64,000 bases of DNA from Phenylobacterium montanum. Lineage in GTDB: Bacteria > Pseudomonadota > Alphaproteobacteria > Caulobacterales > Caulobacteraceae. The stretch lies in NCBI RefSeq assembly GCF_018135625.1, contig NZ_CP073078.1:4310501-4374500 (forward strand), in the 5' to 3' direction. Shown piece after piece: positions 16,335 through 24,992 of the stretch. Both the position numbers and the translations under genes were made by a program. The notes beneath the pieces were generated by a model, which saw nothing but the letters and a program-made list of their open reading frames with translations, did not search any database and was not told the origin of the DNA. Position 1 is the first letter of the stretch. Every line of letters starts with the position of its first letter.

Positions 16335-19300
16335 ATGTTTCGCGCGCGACTGTTCGAATACCTCAGCGCACGCCTGTCGGTCGGGGCGCGACTGGCCCTG
16401 GTCGCCGCCTGCATCGCGCCGGCCGTAGGCCTTCCGCTCTATCTTTACCTTGGACAGGCCGGCCTCGACGTGCGCTTCGCCCAGCGCGAAGAGGATGGCG
16501 CCGTGTGGCTGGCCGAGGTCTGGCCCAGCGTGATCTCTCCAGGCGACAGCCCGGCGCCGCGCCCGCCCAGCGACTTCAACGCCGGGGCGGAGCTGCGGCG
16601 CTTCGATGCGGCTCGCGGCGTGGAGCGCAGCGAGGCCGGGGCCGCCTTGATGCGGCGAGTGGCGGACAGCTCCAACCTGACCCTCGATACCGACCTGGAC
16701 AGCTTCTACGCCATGGACGCGGCTACGGTGGAGCTGCCCCAGCTGCTCGTCGCCTCCCAGGCGGCGGGACTGGCGCGCACGCCGCAGGAGCAGGCCCTGG
16801 CGGATCGCGAGTTGCGGATCCGGGCCGCCGCGGCCGAGGCCGCGCTGCGGACGGCTATGGGCAGCGATCCCAGCGGCCATGCCCGCGCGGCGCTGGCCGG
16901 CCCGACCGATGGCCTGGCGAATGCCGCTGCGGCGGGTGCGGCCGGCGCCGCCGAGCTGCAACCGGCGATCGACCGCGCCTGGCGCGCGGACCAGGCTGAG
17001 CTGGCTCGCATGCTGCGGGCGCGAGTCCAGCGCCTGCAGCAGGGGATCGCGATCAGCCTGACCCTGATCGGGGCCGCCATCCTTGCCTCGGCCTTCTTCA
17101 TGATCGGCGTAGCGCGCAATCTGGCCGGCCGCCTTCGAGGCCTGACGACGACGATCGATCGGCTGAACTCGGGCGACGTCACCGTGGACGTGCCGTTCCT
17201 CTCCGACCAGCAGGAGGTCGGGCGCATCGCCCGCGCCCTGGCCGAGCTGAAGCAGCGCCGGCTGGACGCGATCGCCGAGCATCTCCTGGTGGAGACCGCC
17301 AATGCGGCGGCCCGTGACAGCGAGGCGCGCTATCGCATGCTGGCCGAGGCGGCCACAGACATCATCCTGCGCTACGACGCCACGGGCGTGATCGAGTTCA
17401 TCTCGCCCTCAGTGGCCCAGATCGGGTTTCGCCCCGAGGACCTGATCGGCCGCAGCGCGTTCGAGGTCTTCGAGTCCCGCACCGGCGTAACGTTGCAGCA
17501 GCGCCTGGACCTGATCCGGCAGGACGCGCTGCCGCCCGGCGCCGGCCAGAGCCTGGTCGAGGTGCGCCGGCCGGATGGCGAGCCGGTTTTGCTCGAGGGC
17601 AAGCCTTCGCGGCTCACGGACGAAGAGGGCCGTTTCATCGGCGCGGTGACCGTGCTGCGGGACGTCACGGCCCGCCTGGCGCTGGAGGCCGAGCTGGAGC
17701 GGCGGCGTGTCGAACTGGAGGAATCCTCGCTGCTGGTCAGCGAAGCTCATCGCCAGGCTGTGATGGCCGAGGAGCTGGCCGGCGTCGGCCATTGGCGGCG
17801 GGACCTGAAGACCGGGCAGGTGTACTGGTCGGACGGGGTGTTCCAGATCTTCGGCTTCGATCCCAAGGCGGGCCCGCCTCCGATCGGCTCGGCCTACGCG
17901 CTCTATGACGCCGAGGATCGGCCGATGATCGGCGAGGCGCTGCGCCGTACGGAGACCCTGGGCGAGCCCTACGCCTACGAGACCCGGGTGACACGGGCGG
18001 ACGGCTCGGTCCGCAGCGTGCGGGCCCGGGGCGCGGCCGAATGCAACGCGGCCGGAGAGATCGTCGCAGTCTTCGGCGTGATCATCGACATCACCGAGGC
18101 GCGTATGCGGGAAGAGGCGCTGCGCGACAGCGAGGCGCGCTATCGCATGCTGGCCGAGCGGGCCACCGACATCATCGTCCGCTACGACCGGCAAGGCGTG
18201 ATGGAGTACATATCGCCCTCGGTGCGCCAGCTCGGCTATCGGGCCGAGGACCTGGTCGGGCGCAGCATCGCCGACTTCACAGATCCCGACACCCGGGAAG
18301 CGGCGCTGGCCGCTATCGCCGAACTGGCCCACGGCCGCCTGCCGCGCGATGGGGTCTCCGGCGAATTCCGCGTCGAGCGCGCGGACGGCTCGTGGGTCTG
18401 GTTGGAGGGTAGCCCCGCGCTCTTGCGGGACGACGACGGAACCACGATCGGCGTGGTCACCGCCCTGCGCGACGTCACCGCCCGGCGCGAGGCCGAAGCG
18501 GAGCTGCGCCGCAAGCGGGCGGAGGCCGAGGCCGCCGCCCAGGCCAAGGCCGAGTTCCTGGCCAATATGAGCCACGAGATCCGGACCCCGCTGACCGGGG
18601 TGATCGGCTTCGCCGGCCTGATGGGCAAGATGCAGGACCTGCCCGAACGGGCGAGGACCTTTACGCGGCGTATCCTCACCGGCGGCCAGGCCCTGCTGTC
18701 CCTGGTCAATGACATCCTCGATTTTTCGCGGCTGGAGGCGGGGCAGGTCGAGCTGGCCCCGCAGCCGACGGCGCTGAGGCCGCTGTTCGAGGACAGCGTC
18801 GAACTGGTGCGGCCCGAGGCGGAGGCCAAGGGGCTGAACCTCGACCTGCGCCTTGCCGACGATCTTCCGGACGAGGCCTTCGTCGATGGCGAACGGGTGC
18901 GGCAGGTGCTGCTGAATCTGGTCGGCAACGCGATCAAGTTCACAGCGGCGGGGCAGGTGACGGTCGAGGCCGGCCCGGCGGAAGGCGAACGAGGGCGTTT
19001 GCGCATCACCGTGCGCGACACCGGGGTCGGTATCTCCGCCGAGCACGGCGACCGCCTGTTCCAGCGCTTCTCCCAGGTCGACGGCTCCAACACCCGCCGC
19101 TATGGCGGGGCCGGCCTGGGCTTGGCCATCTCCAAGGGCCTGGTCGAGCTGATGGGCGGGGAGATCGGGGTCGAGAGCGCAGAGGGTCGGGGATCGACCT
19201 TCTGGTTCACGCTGGCGGCGCCGGCTGGGAAGGCTGCGCCAACAGCCGGCGAACCGGACGGCGAGACGGCGCTGACCCCGCTGAGGATCCTGGTGGTGGA

Positions 19301-19652
19301 CGATGTGGCGGTGAACCGCGAACTGGTCACCGCGCTGCTGTCGCCGTTCGACCTGGAGCTGACCGAGGCGGCCAATGGGGCCGAGGCGGTGGAGGCGGCT
19401 GGGCGCAATCCCTTCGACCTGATCCTGATGGACCTGCAGATGCCGGTGATGGACGGGCTGGCGGCGACGCGGGCGATCCGCGAGGGATCGTCCCCGAACG
19501 CCGCGACGCCGATCCTGGCGGTCAGCGCCAACGTCATGCCGCCCCAGGTCGAGGCCTGCATGGCGGCCGGCATGAACGACCACATCGCCAAGCCGATCGA
19601 TCCGCAGTCCCTGCTGAACAAGATCGTGCAGTGGACCGCCTCGGCGGCCTGA
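16335..19652 (+). CDS. Hybrid sensor histidine kinase with HAMP, three PAS domains and a receiver
   Basis: A 1105-residue inner-membrane kinase. Order: helix about 19-40, a periplasmic domain of about 195 residues without a recognised fold, second helix about 237-260, HAMP about 258-312, PAS about 330-450, PAS about 478-590, PAS about 597-720, HisKA with phosphoacceptor His747 (NMSHEIRTPLTGV), HATPase (NAIKF, DTGVGIS, GGAGLGLAIS boxes), and a receiver from about 983 with Asp1033 in MDLQMPVMDG. Phosphate can therefore pass His to Asp within one chain and must leave through an unlinked phosphotransfer protein. PAS1 and PAS3 share a 33-bp identical DNA stretch, showing internal duplication. Signal unknown. 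Confidence 0.93.
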   Translation: MFRARLFEYLSARLSVGARLALVAACIAPAVGLPLYLYLGQAGLDVRFAQREEDGAVWLAEVWPSVISPGDSPAPRPPSDFNAGAELRRFDAARGVERSEAGAALMRRVADSSNLTLDTDLDSFYAMDAATVELPQLLVASQAAGLARTPQEQALADRELRIRAAAAEAALRTAMGSDPSGHARAALAGPTDGLANAAAAGAAGAAELQPAIDRAWRADQAELARMLRARVQRLQQGIAISLTLIGAAILASAFFMIGVARNLAGRLRGLTTTIDRLNSGDVTVDVPFLSDQQEVGRIARALAELKQRRLDAIAEHLLVETANAAARDSEARYRMLAEAATDIILRYDATGVIEFISPSVAQIGFRPEDLIGRSAFEVFESRTGVTLQQRLDLIRQDALPPGAGQSLVEVRRPDGEPVLLEGKPSRLTDEEGRFIGAVTVLRDVTARLALEAELERRRVELEESSLLVSEAHRQAVMAEELAGVGHWRRDLKTGQVYWSDGVFQIFGFDPKAGPPPIGSAYALYDAEDRPMIGEALRRTETLGEPYAYETRVTRADGSVRSVRARGAAECNAAGEIVAVFGVIIDITEARMREEALRDSEARYRMLAERATDIIVRYDRQGVMEYISPSVRQLGYRAEDLVGRSIADFTDPDTREAALAAIAELAHGRLPRDGVSGEFRVERADGSWVWLEGSPALLRDDDGTTIGVVTALRDVTARREAEAELRRKRAEAEAAAQAKAEFLANMSHEIRTPLTGVIGFAGLMGKMQDLPERARTFTRRILTGGQALLSLVNDILDFSRLEAGQVELAPQPTALRPLFEDSVELVRPEAEAKGLNLDLRLADDLPDEAFVDGERVRQVLLNLVGNAIKFTAAGQVTVEAGPAEGERGRLRITVRDTGVGISAEHGDRLFQRFSQVDGSNTRRYGGAGLGLAISKGLVELMGGEIGVESAEGRGSTFWFTLAAPAGKAAPTAGEPDGETALTPLRILVVDDVAVNRELVTALLSPFDLELTEAANGAEAVEAAGRNPFDLILMDLQMPVMDGLAATRAIREGSSPNAATPILAVSANVMPPQVEACMAAGMNDHIAKPIDPQSLLNKIVQWTASAA

Positions 19653-19659
19653 CCGCCGT

Positions 19660-21315
19660 TCAGCGCTGCGGCGCGGCTTCGTCGTAGAACCTGGCCAGGT
19701 CGGCCTTCATCGCCTTCAGGGCGTCGGGGTTCAGATAGACCATGTGCCCCGACGGATAGTAGGCGAAGCGCAGGTTGGCCCGCAGGCTTGGATCGATCTG
19801 CATGTGGCCAAGGTCGTACTCAGTGCCGAAGAAGGGCGTGGCCATGTCGTAGAGGCCGTTCAGCGAATAGACCAAAAGATGGGGGTTCTCGCGCATGGCC
19901 GCCGACAGGTCCTGGGCCACGTCGGCAGGATTGCCGCTCTGGAACGGCGTCGCCACCGGCGGCTTGTGGGTGAAGTTCCACTGCACGCCGCTGGAATAGA
20001 AGGTCGGCCGGTAGCTGAGGTCCGTTTGGTAGCCCAGCTCCCGGCTCAGATAGTCGTGGAAGCTGGAGACGAAGGCGCCAGAGATGCCGGTGTCGGAGGG
20101 GTCGTATTCCGGGCTCTCGCCGGCGGCGTCGACATCCATGCCGGTGAAGCGAGAATCGTATCGGCCAAGGGTGCGGCGCTGGTCGCGCAACTCCTCCTTG
20201 AGGAACCGGCGCAGGTCGACGCGCAGGTCTGAGTCGAGGATGAACTTGGCTGGCAGCCCGGTATAGCCGGCCATCTGGTCGGCGATCTGCTGACGCTCGG
20301 CGGGGCTGAGGTCCTGGCCCTTGGCCAGGGCCAGGGCGTAGGGGCCGCGGGCCCAGTCGCGCACCGCCTTCAGATAGGCGGCCAGATCGTTCGGCTGGGT
20401 CGCCGAGCGATGGTGATAGGCGGCGGTGGCGGCATAGCTGGGGATATAGTTGATCAGCTCCTGGTCGAAGCCGGGGTCGCGCCGGCCGTAGTTCAGGATC
20501 GATGAAAGCAGGATCACCCCGTTGAGCTGGGCGCCGTCTTTCTGCAGCCGATAGGCCAAGCCGGCTGAGCGGGTGGTGCCGTAGGATTCGCCGAAGATGA
20601 ACTTGGGTGCGTTCCAGCGGTCGTTGACGGTCAGATAGCGCTCGATCCCCCGGGCGAAGGCGTCGATATCCGGGTCCGTGCCCCAGAAGGCGGCCAGCTT
20701 GGTGTCGCCCAGCGGCCGGGAGAAGCCGGCCCCGATCGCGTCGACAAAGACCAGGTCCGACTTGTCCAGCAGGCTGTCGGGATTGGGGCCGAGATCGAAG
20801 GGAGCGTTGTGCGTCGCCTGGGGGCTGTCGGTGCGCACCCGCACCGGAGCCAGCGAGCCCATATGCAGCCACACGCTCGAGGAGCCGGGACCGCCATTGT
20901 AGAAGAAGGTCACCGGCCGGTGCGGGTCGTGGTCGGCCCCGGCGGTATAGGCGACATAGAACATGCTGGCGGTGGGCTTGCCGTCGTCGTCGCGGATGGT
21001 CAGCGTCCCGGCCGTGGCGGTGTAGGCGATCTGCTTGCCGCCGATCGTCACGGTATGATGGCTGGTGCGCCGGATCTCGCGGATCGGGGCGGTGGCGATA
21101 TCGCTGTCCTTGAGCTTGTCGGACTGGGCCGTCAGGGCGCGGAGGTCGAGTGCAGCGCCGGGCTTGGGTTGGCCTGCGCTCGCCTTGTCCGGCTTTTCGC
21201 CCGCCTGGGCGGCCATGCTGGCGTCGGGGCCCGGCTGGGCGCTGCTCTGGGCGCGGCCGGAGGCGGGCGCGGCCAGGAGGGCGAGGGCGGCGGCGGAAAC
21301 GAGGAGATGACGCAT
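19660..21315 (-). CDS. Secreted S10 family serine carboxypeptidase
   Basis: A 551-residue exported peptidase. The signal peptide is MRHLLVSAAALALLAAPASG followed by RAQS. The catalytic serine lies in FGESYGTTR, the aspartate in LNGLYDMATPFF, and the histidine in YYPSGHMVYL, so the Ser-Asp-His triad of serine carboxypeptidases is complete. The oxyanion segment FFYNGGPGSSSVW is also present. The start at 21315 was preferred over an open frame 25 codons longer because it begins the signal peptide directly and follows AAGGTC. It is convergent with the large hybrid kinase (7 nt) and lies between two paralogous hybrid kinases. Confidence 0.92.
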   Translation of the reverse strand: MRHLLVSAAALALLAAPASGRAQSSAQPGPDASMAAQAGEKPDKASAGQPKPGAALDLRALTAQSDKLKDSDIATAPIREIRRTSHHTVTIGGKQIAYTATAGTLTIRDDDGKPTASMFYVAYTAGADHDPHRPVTFFYNGGPGSSSVWLHMGSLAPVRVRTDSPQATHNAPFDLGPNPDSLLDKSDLVFVDAIGAGFSRPLGDTKLAAFWGTDPDIDAFARGIERYLTVNDRWNAPKFIFGESYGTTRSAGLAYRLQKDGAQLNGVILLSSILNYGRRDPGFDQELINYIPSYAATAAYHHRSATQPNDLAAYLKAVRDWARGPYALALAKGQDLSPAERQQIADQMAGYTGLPAKFILDSDLRVDLRRFLKEELRDQRRTLGRYDSRFTGMDVDAAGESPEYDPSDTGISGAFVSSFHDYLSRELGYQTDLSYRPTFYSSGVQWNFTHKPPVATPFQSGNPADVAQDLSAAMRENPHLLVYSLNGLYDMATPFFGTEYDLGHMQIDPSLRANLRFAYYPSGHMVYLNPDALKAMKADLARFYDEAAPQR

Positions 21316-21743
21316 GGGCTGACCTTGAAACGCTTGCTGACACGGCCGCTTCTTGCCGGGCTGCGGCGGCAAGGTCCTGGGCATGGCCATCCGGTGTCAA
21401 GGTCAACTTGCAGTGGCGTACCTGTCGCGCCATCAGGCCGCCGCGATCGTGGCCAGACCGACATTCCCGATCGGTGCGAAGTTACCCGCATTCATAAGCT
21501 CACGCCCGAGGAGATCGTGGCCCTCCCCAGGAAAGATGCGCCCTGAACGCCAGCAGGGCGGACCTTCCGGCTCGCTTCGGGGCGCGCTACTAAATTGCCG
21601 CAGGCGGGATGCTCGCCTGTGGGCGGGAAATCATTATAGTTAGCGGCTTATAACCGTCGGAAAGCCGCCGGCTGAGGTCGGGCGCGTGAAACCGCGTTCG
21701 GGAGCGGCCGATCTACTGGAGCCTCGCGCGACAAGACGCCCGG
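21316..21743. other. 428-nt intergenic region between S10 peptidase and second hybrid kinase
   Basis: Divergent promoter region; no convincing gene on either strand. A minus-strand TTGACA-like hexamer lies near 21396-21401, ahead of the peptidase. An AT-rich patch at 21630-21652 (ATCATTATAGTTAG, then CTTATAA) could hold the kinase promoter. An 8-nt ATGCTCGC at 21609-21616 matches the core of the repeated sites upstream of the other hybrid kinase, though that could be chance. Confidence 0.4.
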
Positions 21744-23588
21744 ATGCTGCTGAAGAAGATCACCGCCACCAGCGTCGTTGTGCTGTCGATAGTGATCGTC
21801 GCGCTGGCGGTCAGCTATGTGGTCGATGTTTACCTGTTCCACACCCCGGAGCAGTTCGCTCCGGTGCATACCACGGTGGTCGCCCTGCTGGTCGGCTCGC
21901 CGGTCAGCTTCATCATCATCAGCCAGCGCTTCGACGCCACGCTGGCGCGCGAGAAGCTCGCCGAGAGCGTAGCGGCGAAGGACTGGGCGGCGGCCGAGGC
22001 GCAGGCTCGCCGCCACGAAGCGGAAGCGGCGCGTGTCGCGGCCGAGGCGGCGCTGAAGCAGGCCAGGGAGAGCGAGGCCCGCTATCGCATGCTGGCCGAG
22101 AAGGCCACCGACATCATCGTCCGCTATGACGCCGACGGTATGGTCGAGTACGTCTCGCCCTCCATCCGGCTGTTCGGCTTCCGGCCGGAGGAGATCGTCG
22201 GCCGTCACGCCAACGAATTCGTGCATCCCGAGGACGAGGCCGGGGTGCGCGAGCGGCGCCAGCAATTGGTCAGCGATCGCCCGGTGACCGCCCAGCGGCG
22301 GGCGCGCATCCGTACCGCCTCGGGCGGCTGGGCCTGGGTCGAGGGCAGCCCCTCGCCGATCCGTGACGAGGGAGGCAAGATCGTCGGCGCCGTCACCGTG
22401 CTGCGCGACGTCACGGCGGCCAAGGTGATGGAGGACGAGCTGGTGCGCCAGCGCATCGCCGCCGACGCCTCCAATGTCGCCAAGGCCGAATTCGTCGCCA
22501 ATATGAGCCACGAGATCAGGACGCCCTTGACCGGGGTGATCGGCTTCGCCGGCCTGCTCGAGCGGATGGACGACTTGCCCGAGCGAGCCCGGCGCTATGT
22601 GGACCGCATCATCATGGGCGGCCAGGCCCTGCTGGCGATCGTCAACGACGTGCTGGACTTCTCGCGGCTGGACGCCGGCCAGATCGAGCTGGACCCCCAG
22701 CCTTTCCAACTGGACAGCTTCTTGAAGGACTCGGTCGATCTGGTCGCCGCCGACGCGCGGGCCAAAGGCCTCGAGCTGACCACCGAGCGCAAAAGCCCCT
22801 TGCCTGCCACCGTGTTCGCCGACAGCGGCCGGGTGCGCCAGGTGCTGTTGAACCTGCTCAGCAACGCCATCAAGTTCACCACCGAAGGCTCGGTGACCCT
22901 GACCGTGGCTTATGAGCCGGAGGAGGGCGGGCGGCTGCGGTTCACCGTCGCCGACACCGGCCCCGGCATATCGGCCGAGCACGCCAGCCGCCTTTTCCAG
23001 CGCTTCTCGCAGATCGACGCCTCCAACACCCGCGAGCACGGCGGCGCCGGGCTGGGCCTGGCCATCTCCAAGGGCCTGACCGAGATGATGGGCGGCGACA
23101 TCGGCGTCGAGAGCGGCGAGGGCCGCGGCTCGACCTTCTGGTTCACCGTCGCCGCCCCGGCGGTGCAGCTGGAGACCGTGGCGGGCGAGGCGCCACAGGT
23201 TTTGGACATCCCGCCCATGCGGGTCCTGATCGTCGACGACGTGGCGGCCAACCGCGAGCTGGTCAGCCACATGCTGGCGCCCTACGACCTGCAGCTGACC
23301 GAGGCCGAGAACGGGCTGGAGGCGGTTGAGGCGGCGCTGAACACGCCCTTCGACGTGATCCTGATGGACCTGCAGATGCCGGGCATGGACGGCCTGGCCG
23401 CCACCCGGGCCATCCGCGCCAACTCCGAGATGAACAAGCAGACGCCGATCCTGGCGGTCAGCGCCAATGTGCTGCCCGCCCATGTGGAAGCCTGCCGCCA
23501 GGCGGGGATGAACGACCACATCGGCAAGCCGATCAATCCGCGCGAGCTGATCGGCAAGATCGACCGCTGGACCGCGGCGGCCGCCTGA
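21744..23588 (+). CDS. Hybrid sensor histidine kinase with one PAS domain and a receiver
   Basis: A 614-residue membrane kinase. Two hydrophobic segments close to the N-terminus (about 10-29 and 44-62) leave almost no periplasmic loop, so sensing is probably in the membrane or cytoplasm. An alanine/glutamate-rich coiled coil (about 70-108) leads to a PAS domain (about 110-230), HisKA with His256 (NMSHEIRTPLTGV), HATPase (NAIKFT, DTGPGIS, GGAGLGLAIS) and a receiver with Asp542 in MDLQMPGMDG. From the PAS domain to the end it closely parallels the large kinase at 16.3 kb, including GVIGFAGL and MNDHI-KPI, so the two are paralogues. Phosphate output partner not in the window. Confidence 0.92.
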   Translation: MLLKKITATSVVVLSIVIVALAVSYVVDVYLFHTPEQFAPVHTTVVALLVGSPVSFIIISQRFDATLAREKLAESVAAKDWAAAEAQARRHEAEAARVAAEAALKQARESEARYRMLAEKATDIIVRYDADGMVEYVSPSIRLFGFRPEEIVGRHANEFVHPEDEAGVRERRQQLVSDRPVTAQRRARIRTASGGWAWVEGSPSPIRDEGGKIVGAVTVLRDVTAAKVMEDELVRQRIAADASNVAKAEFVANMSHEIRTPLTGVIGFAGLLERMDDLPERARRYVDRIIMGGQALLAIVNDVLDFSRLDAGQIELDPQPFQLDSFLKDSVDLVAADARAKGLELTTERKSPLPATVFADSGRVRQVLLNLLSNAIKFTTEGSVTLTVAYEPEEGGRLRFTVADTGPGISAEHASRLFQRFSQIDASNTREHGGAGLGLAISKGLTEMMGGDIGVESGEGRGSTFWFTVAAPAVQLETVAGEAPQVLDIPPMRVLIVDDVAANRELVSHMLAPYDLQLTEAENGLEAVEAALNTPFDVILMDLQMPGMDGLAATRAIRANSEMNKQTPILAVSANVLPAHVEACRQAGMNDHIGKPINPRELIGKIDRWTAAAA

Positions 23589-23591
23589 GCC

Positions 23592-24368
23592 TCAGTGCCG
23601 CCAGCCGCGCGCCCTGGCGGCGGCCTCCTCGCCGGCGTCGAGCGGAGCGCCCTGGATCAGGTTGTCGACCGCGCTCGTCACCGGCGCGGGGATATCCGTG
23701 GCGGCCTGACGGAAGGCCGGGCCCTGGGCCGAGGCGGGATTGGCCACGGCCATGCGGATATGCCAGCCCGACGGCTCGCGACAGGCCAGGCCGGCGAAGC
23801 CGTCGCCTTCCTGCACCTGGAAGGTGCGGCAATAGCGGCCGTCGGTGCTGCGGAAACTGACGCCGATGCGCACCGCCTGTCCCGAGGCCGGCGCCGCCGA
23901 CGCCAGTTGCTGCTCCAGCGCGCCGGCCAGCGGCCCTTGCGCCGTCAGGCTGCCCGCCGGTCCGCCGACCAGGGGGCCGCCACCGGCCAGCCCGGCTTGA
24001 GGGGCGAAGCGGATGGCGACGCCGGCCACCAGCACCACCGCCGCGGCGGCCGAGGCCCAGCCGGCCCAGGCCGGCAGGGCGCGCGGCTTGCGCGCCGCCG
24101 CCGCGCGTCTCGCCCGGGCCTGGCCCAGGTCGACCACGTCGGCGGGGGGCCTCTGCTGGGACTGGATCGCCTCGACCAGGCGGTCGGGCGGGGCTTCCTC
24201 CAGGGCGCCGCCGAAGGCCCCGGCCAGCTTTTCCCGCAGGCGTCGCTGGGCCTGGATGCGCCGGGCGAGGGCGGCGTCGGTGCGGGCGGCCTTGTCGATC
24301 CGCGCGCGCTCGATCTCGTCCAGCTCGCCGTCGACATAAGCCATCAGGGTTTCGTCTTTGATACGCAT
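23592..24368 (-). CDS. Transmembrane anti-sigma factor
   Basis: A 258-residue single-pass protein. The N-terminal anti-sigma domain starts MRIKDETLMAYVDGELDEIE and lacks the HxxxCxxC zinc motif. One helix (about 120-140, WAGWASAAAAVVLVAGVAIRF) separates it from a periplasmic domain with two conserved-looking cysteines (YCRTFQVQEGDGFAGLACRE). Its ATG overlaps the sigma-factor stop as TGATG, so translation is coupled and the two proteins should be made in step. It should hold the sigma factor at the membrane until an envelope signal acts on the periplasmic part. It ends 3 nt from the convergent hybrid kinase. Confidence 0.9.
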   Translation of the reverse strand: MRIKDETLMAYVDGELDEIERARIDKAARTDAALARRIQAQRRLREKLAGAFGGALEEAPPDRLVEAIQSQQRPPADVVDLGQARARRAAAARKPRALPAWAGWASAAAAVVLVAGVAIRFAPQAGLAGGGPLVGGPAGSLTAQGPLAGALEQQLASAAPASGQAVRIGVSFRSTDGRYCRTFQVQEGDGFAGLACREPSGWHIRMAVANPASAQGPAFRQAATDIPAPVTSAVDNLIQGAPLDAGEEAAARARGWRH

Positions 24369-24865
24369 CACTCGCCGTCCACGCCTTCCAACTGTTCGAC
24401 CAGGGCCATGCGACCGCGCACGAGCCGGCTGGTCAGGGTGCCCATGGGGATATCCAGGGCCTCGGCCGCCTCGCGGTATGATAAACCCTCGATCAGCACC
24501 AGGGCGACCGCCAGCCGCTGGTCCTCGGGCAGGGCTGCAAGGGCCCGCTCGGCCGCGGTGGCCGCCAGCCGCGTGTCCATGTCGGCGACGCCGGCGTCGG
24601 CCACCCGGTCCAGGGCGTCGTCCTCCGCCATCACCCGGCCTCGCCGGGCCCTCTGACGCGTCTCGTCGATCCAGGCGTTCTTCATGATGCGGAACATCCA
24701 ACTGTCCAGGCGGGTCCCGGGGCTCCATTGGGCGCGGCTTACGAACGCGCGCTCGATCGCGGTCTGCACCAGGTCGTCGGCGTCGGCGTAGTGGCGGGTG
24801 ATGACCCGAGCCATGCGCCTCAGCCGGGGCAAGAGTGCGACCAGATCCCTCTGGAAGCCGTCCAA
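24368..24865 (-). CDS. ECF RNA polymerase sigma factor
   Basis: An extracytoplasmic-function sigma factor with region 2 (LRRMARVITRHYADADDLVQ, then SWMFRIMKNAWIDE) and region 4 (LPEDQRLAVALVLIEGLSYREAA, MGTLTSRLVRGR). Two starts are possible. An ATG at 24886 gives 172 residues but has no ribosome site. A TTG at 24865 gives 165 residues and is preceded by AAGGAGG. The proposed promoter -10 at 24891-24896 would start RNA near 24884, at or inside the ATG, so the TTG was chosen. Translationally coupled to its anti-sigma gene and divergent from a secreted protease. Confidence 0.9.
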   Translation of the reverse strand: MDGFQRDLVALLPRLRRMARVITRHYADADDLVQTAIERAFVSRAQWSPGTRLDSWMFRIMKNAWIDETRQRARRGRVMAEDDALDRVADAGVADMDTRLAATAAERALAALPEDQRLAVALVLIEGLSYREAAEALDIPMGTLTSRLVRGRMALVEQLEGVDGE

Positions 24866-24890
24866 GGTCCCTCCTTCAGGCCTCATGGAT

Positions 24891-24919
24891 CAAACGAAAG
24901 CGGGCCATCGTTTCATCCC
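24891..24919 (-). promoter_or_regulatory. Proposed ECF-type promoter of the sigma/anti-sigma operon
   Basis: Read on the minus strand: GGGATGAAA (24919-24911), 15 nt, then GTTTG (24895-24891), so the second element reads CGTTTG. The same two blocks with exactly the same spacing occur upstream of the secreted Gly/Ser/Ala-rich protein. A two-block layout with a CGTT-like -10 is typical of ECF promoters in alphaproteobacteria, so autoregulation is inferred. Confidence 0.55.
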
Positions 24920-24992
24920 AACAGGAGAAAGCTTTCGAATCCGCCTCCGAAGGCCCTAGCCTGAAGCTTCGATCAAGGGACCCGCCCACGCA

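Noticed and set aside
21353-21643. 96-codon plus-strand frame in the S10 peptidase/hybrid kinase gap
   Set aside because: No ribosome site, no domain and mixed composition; treated as intergenic.
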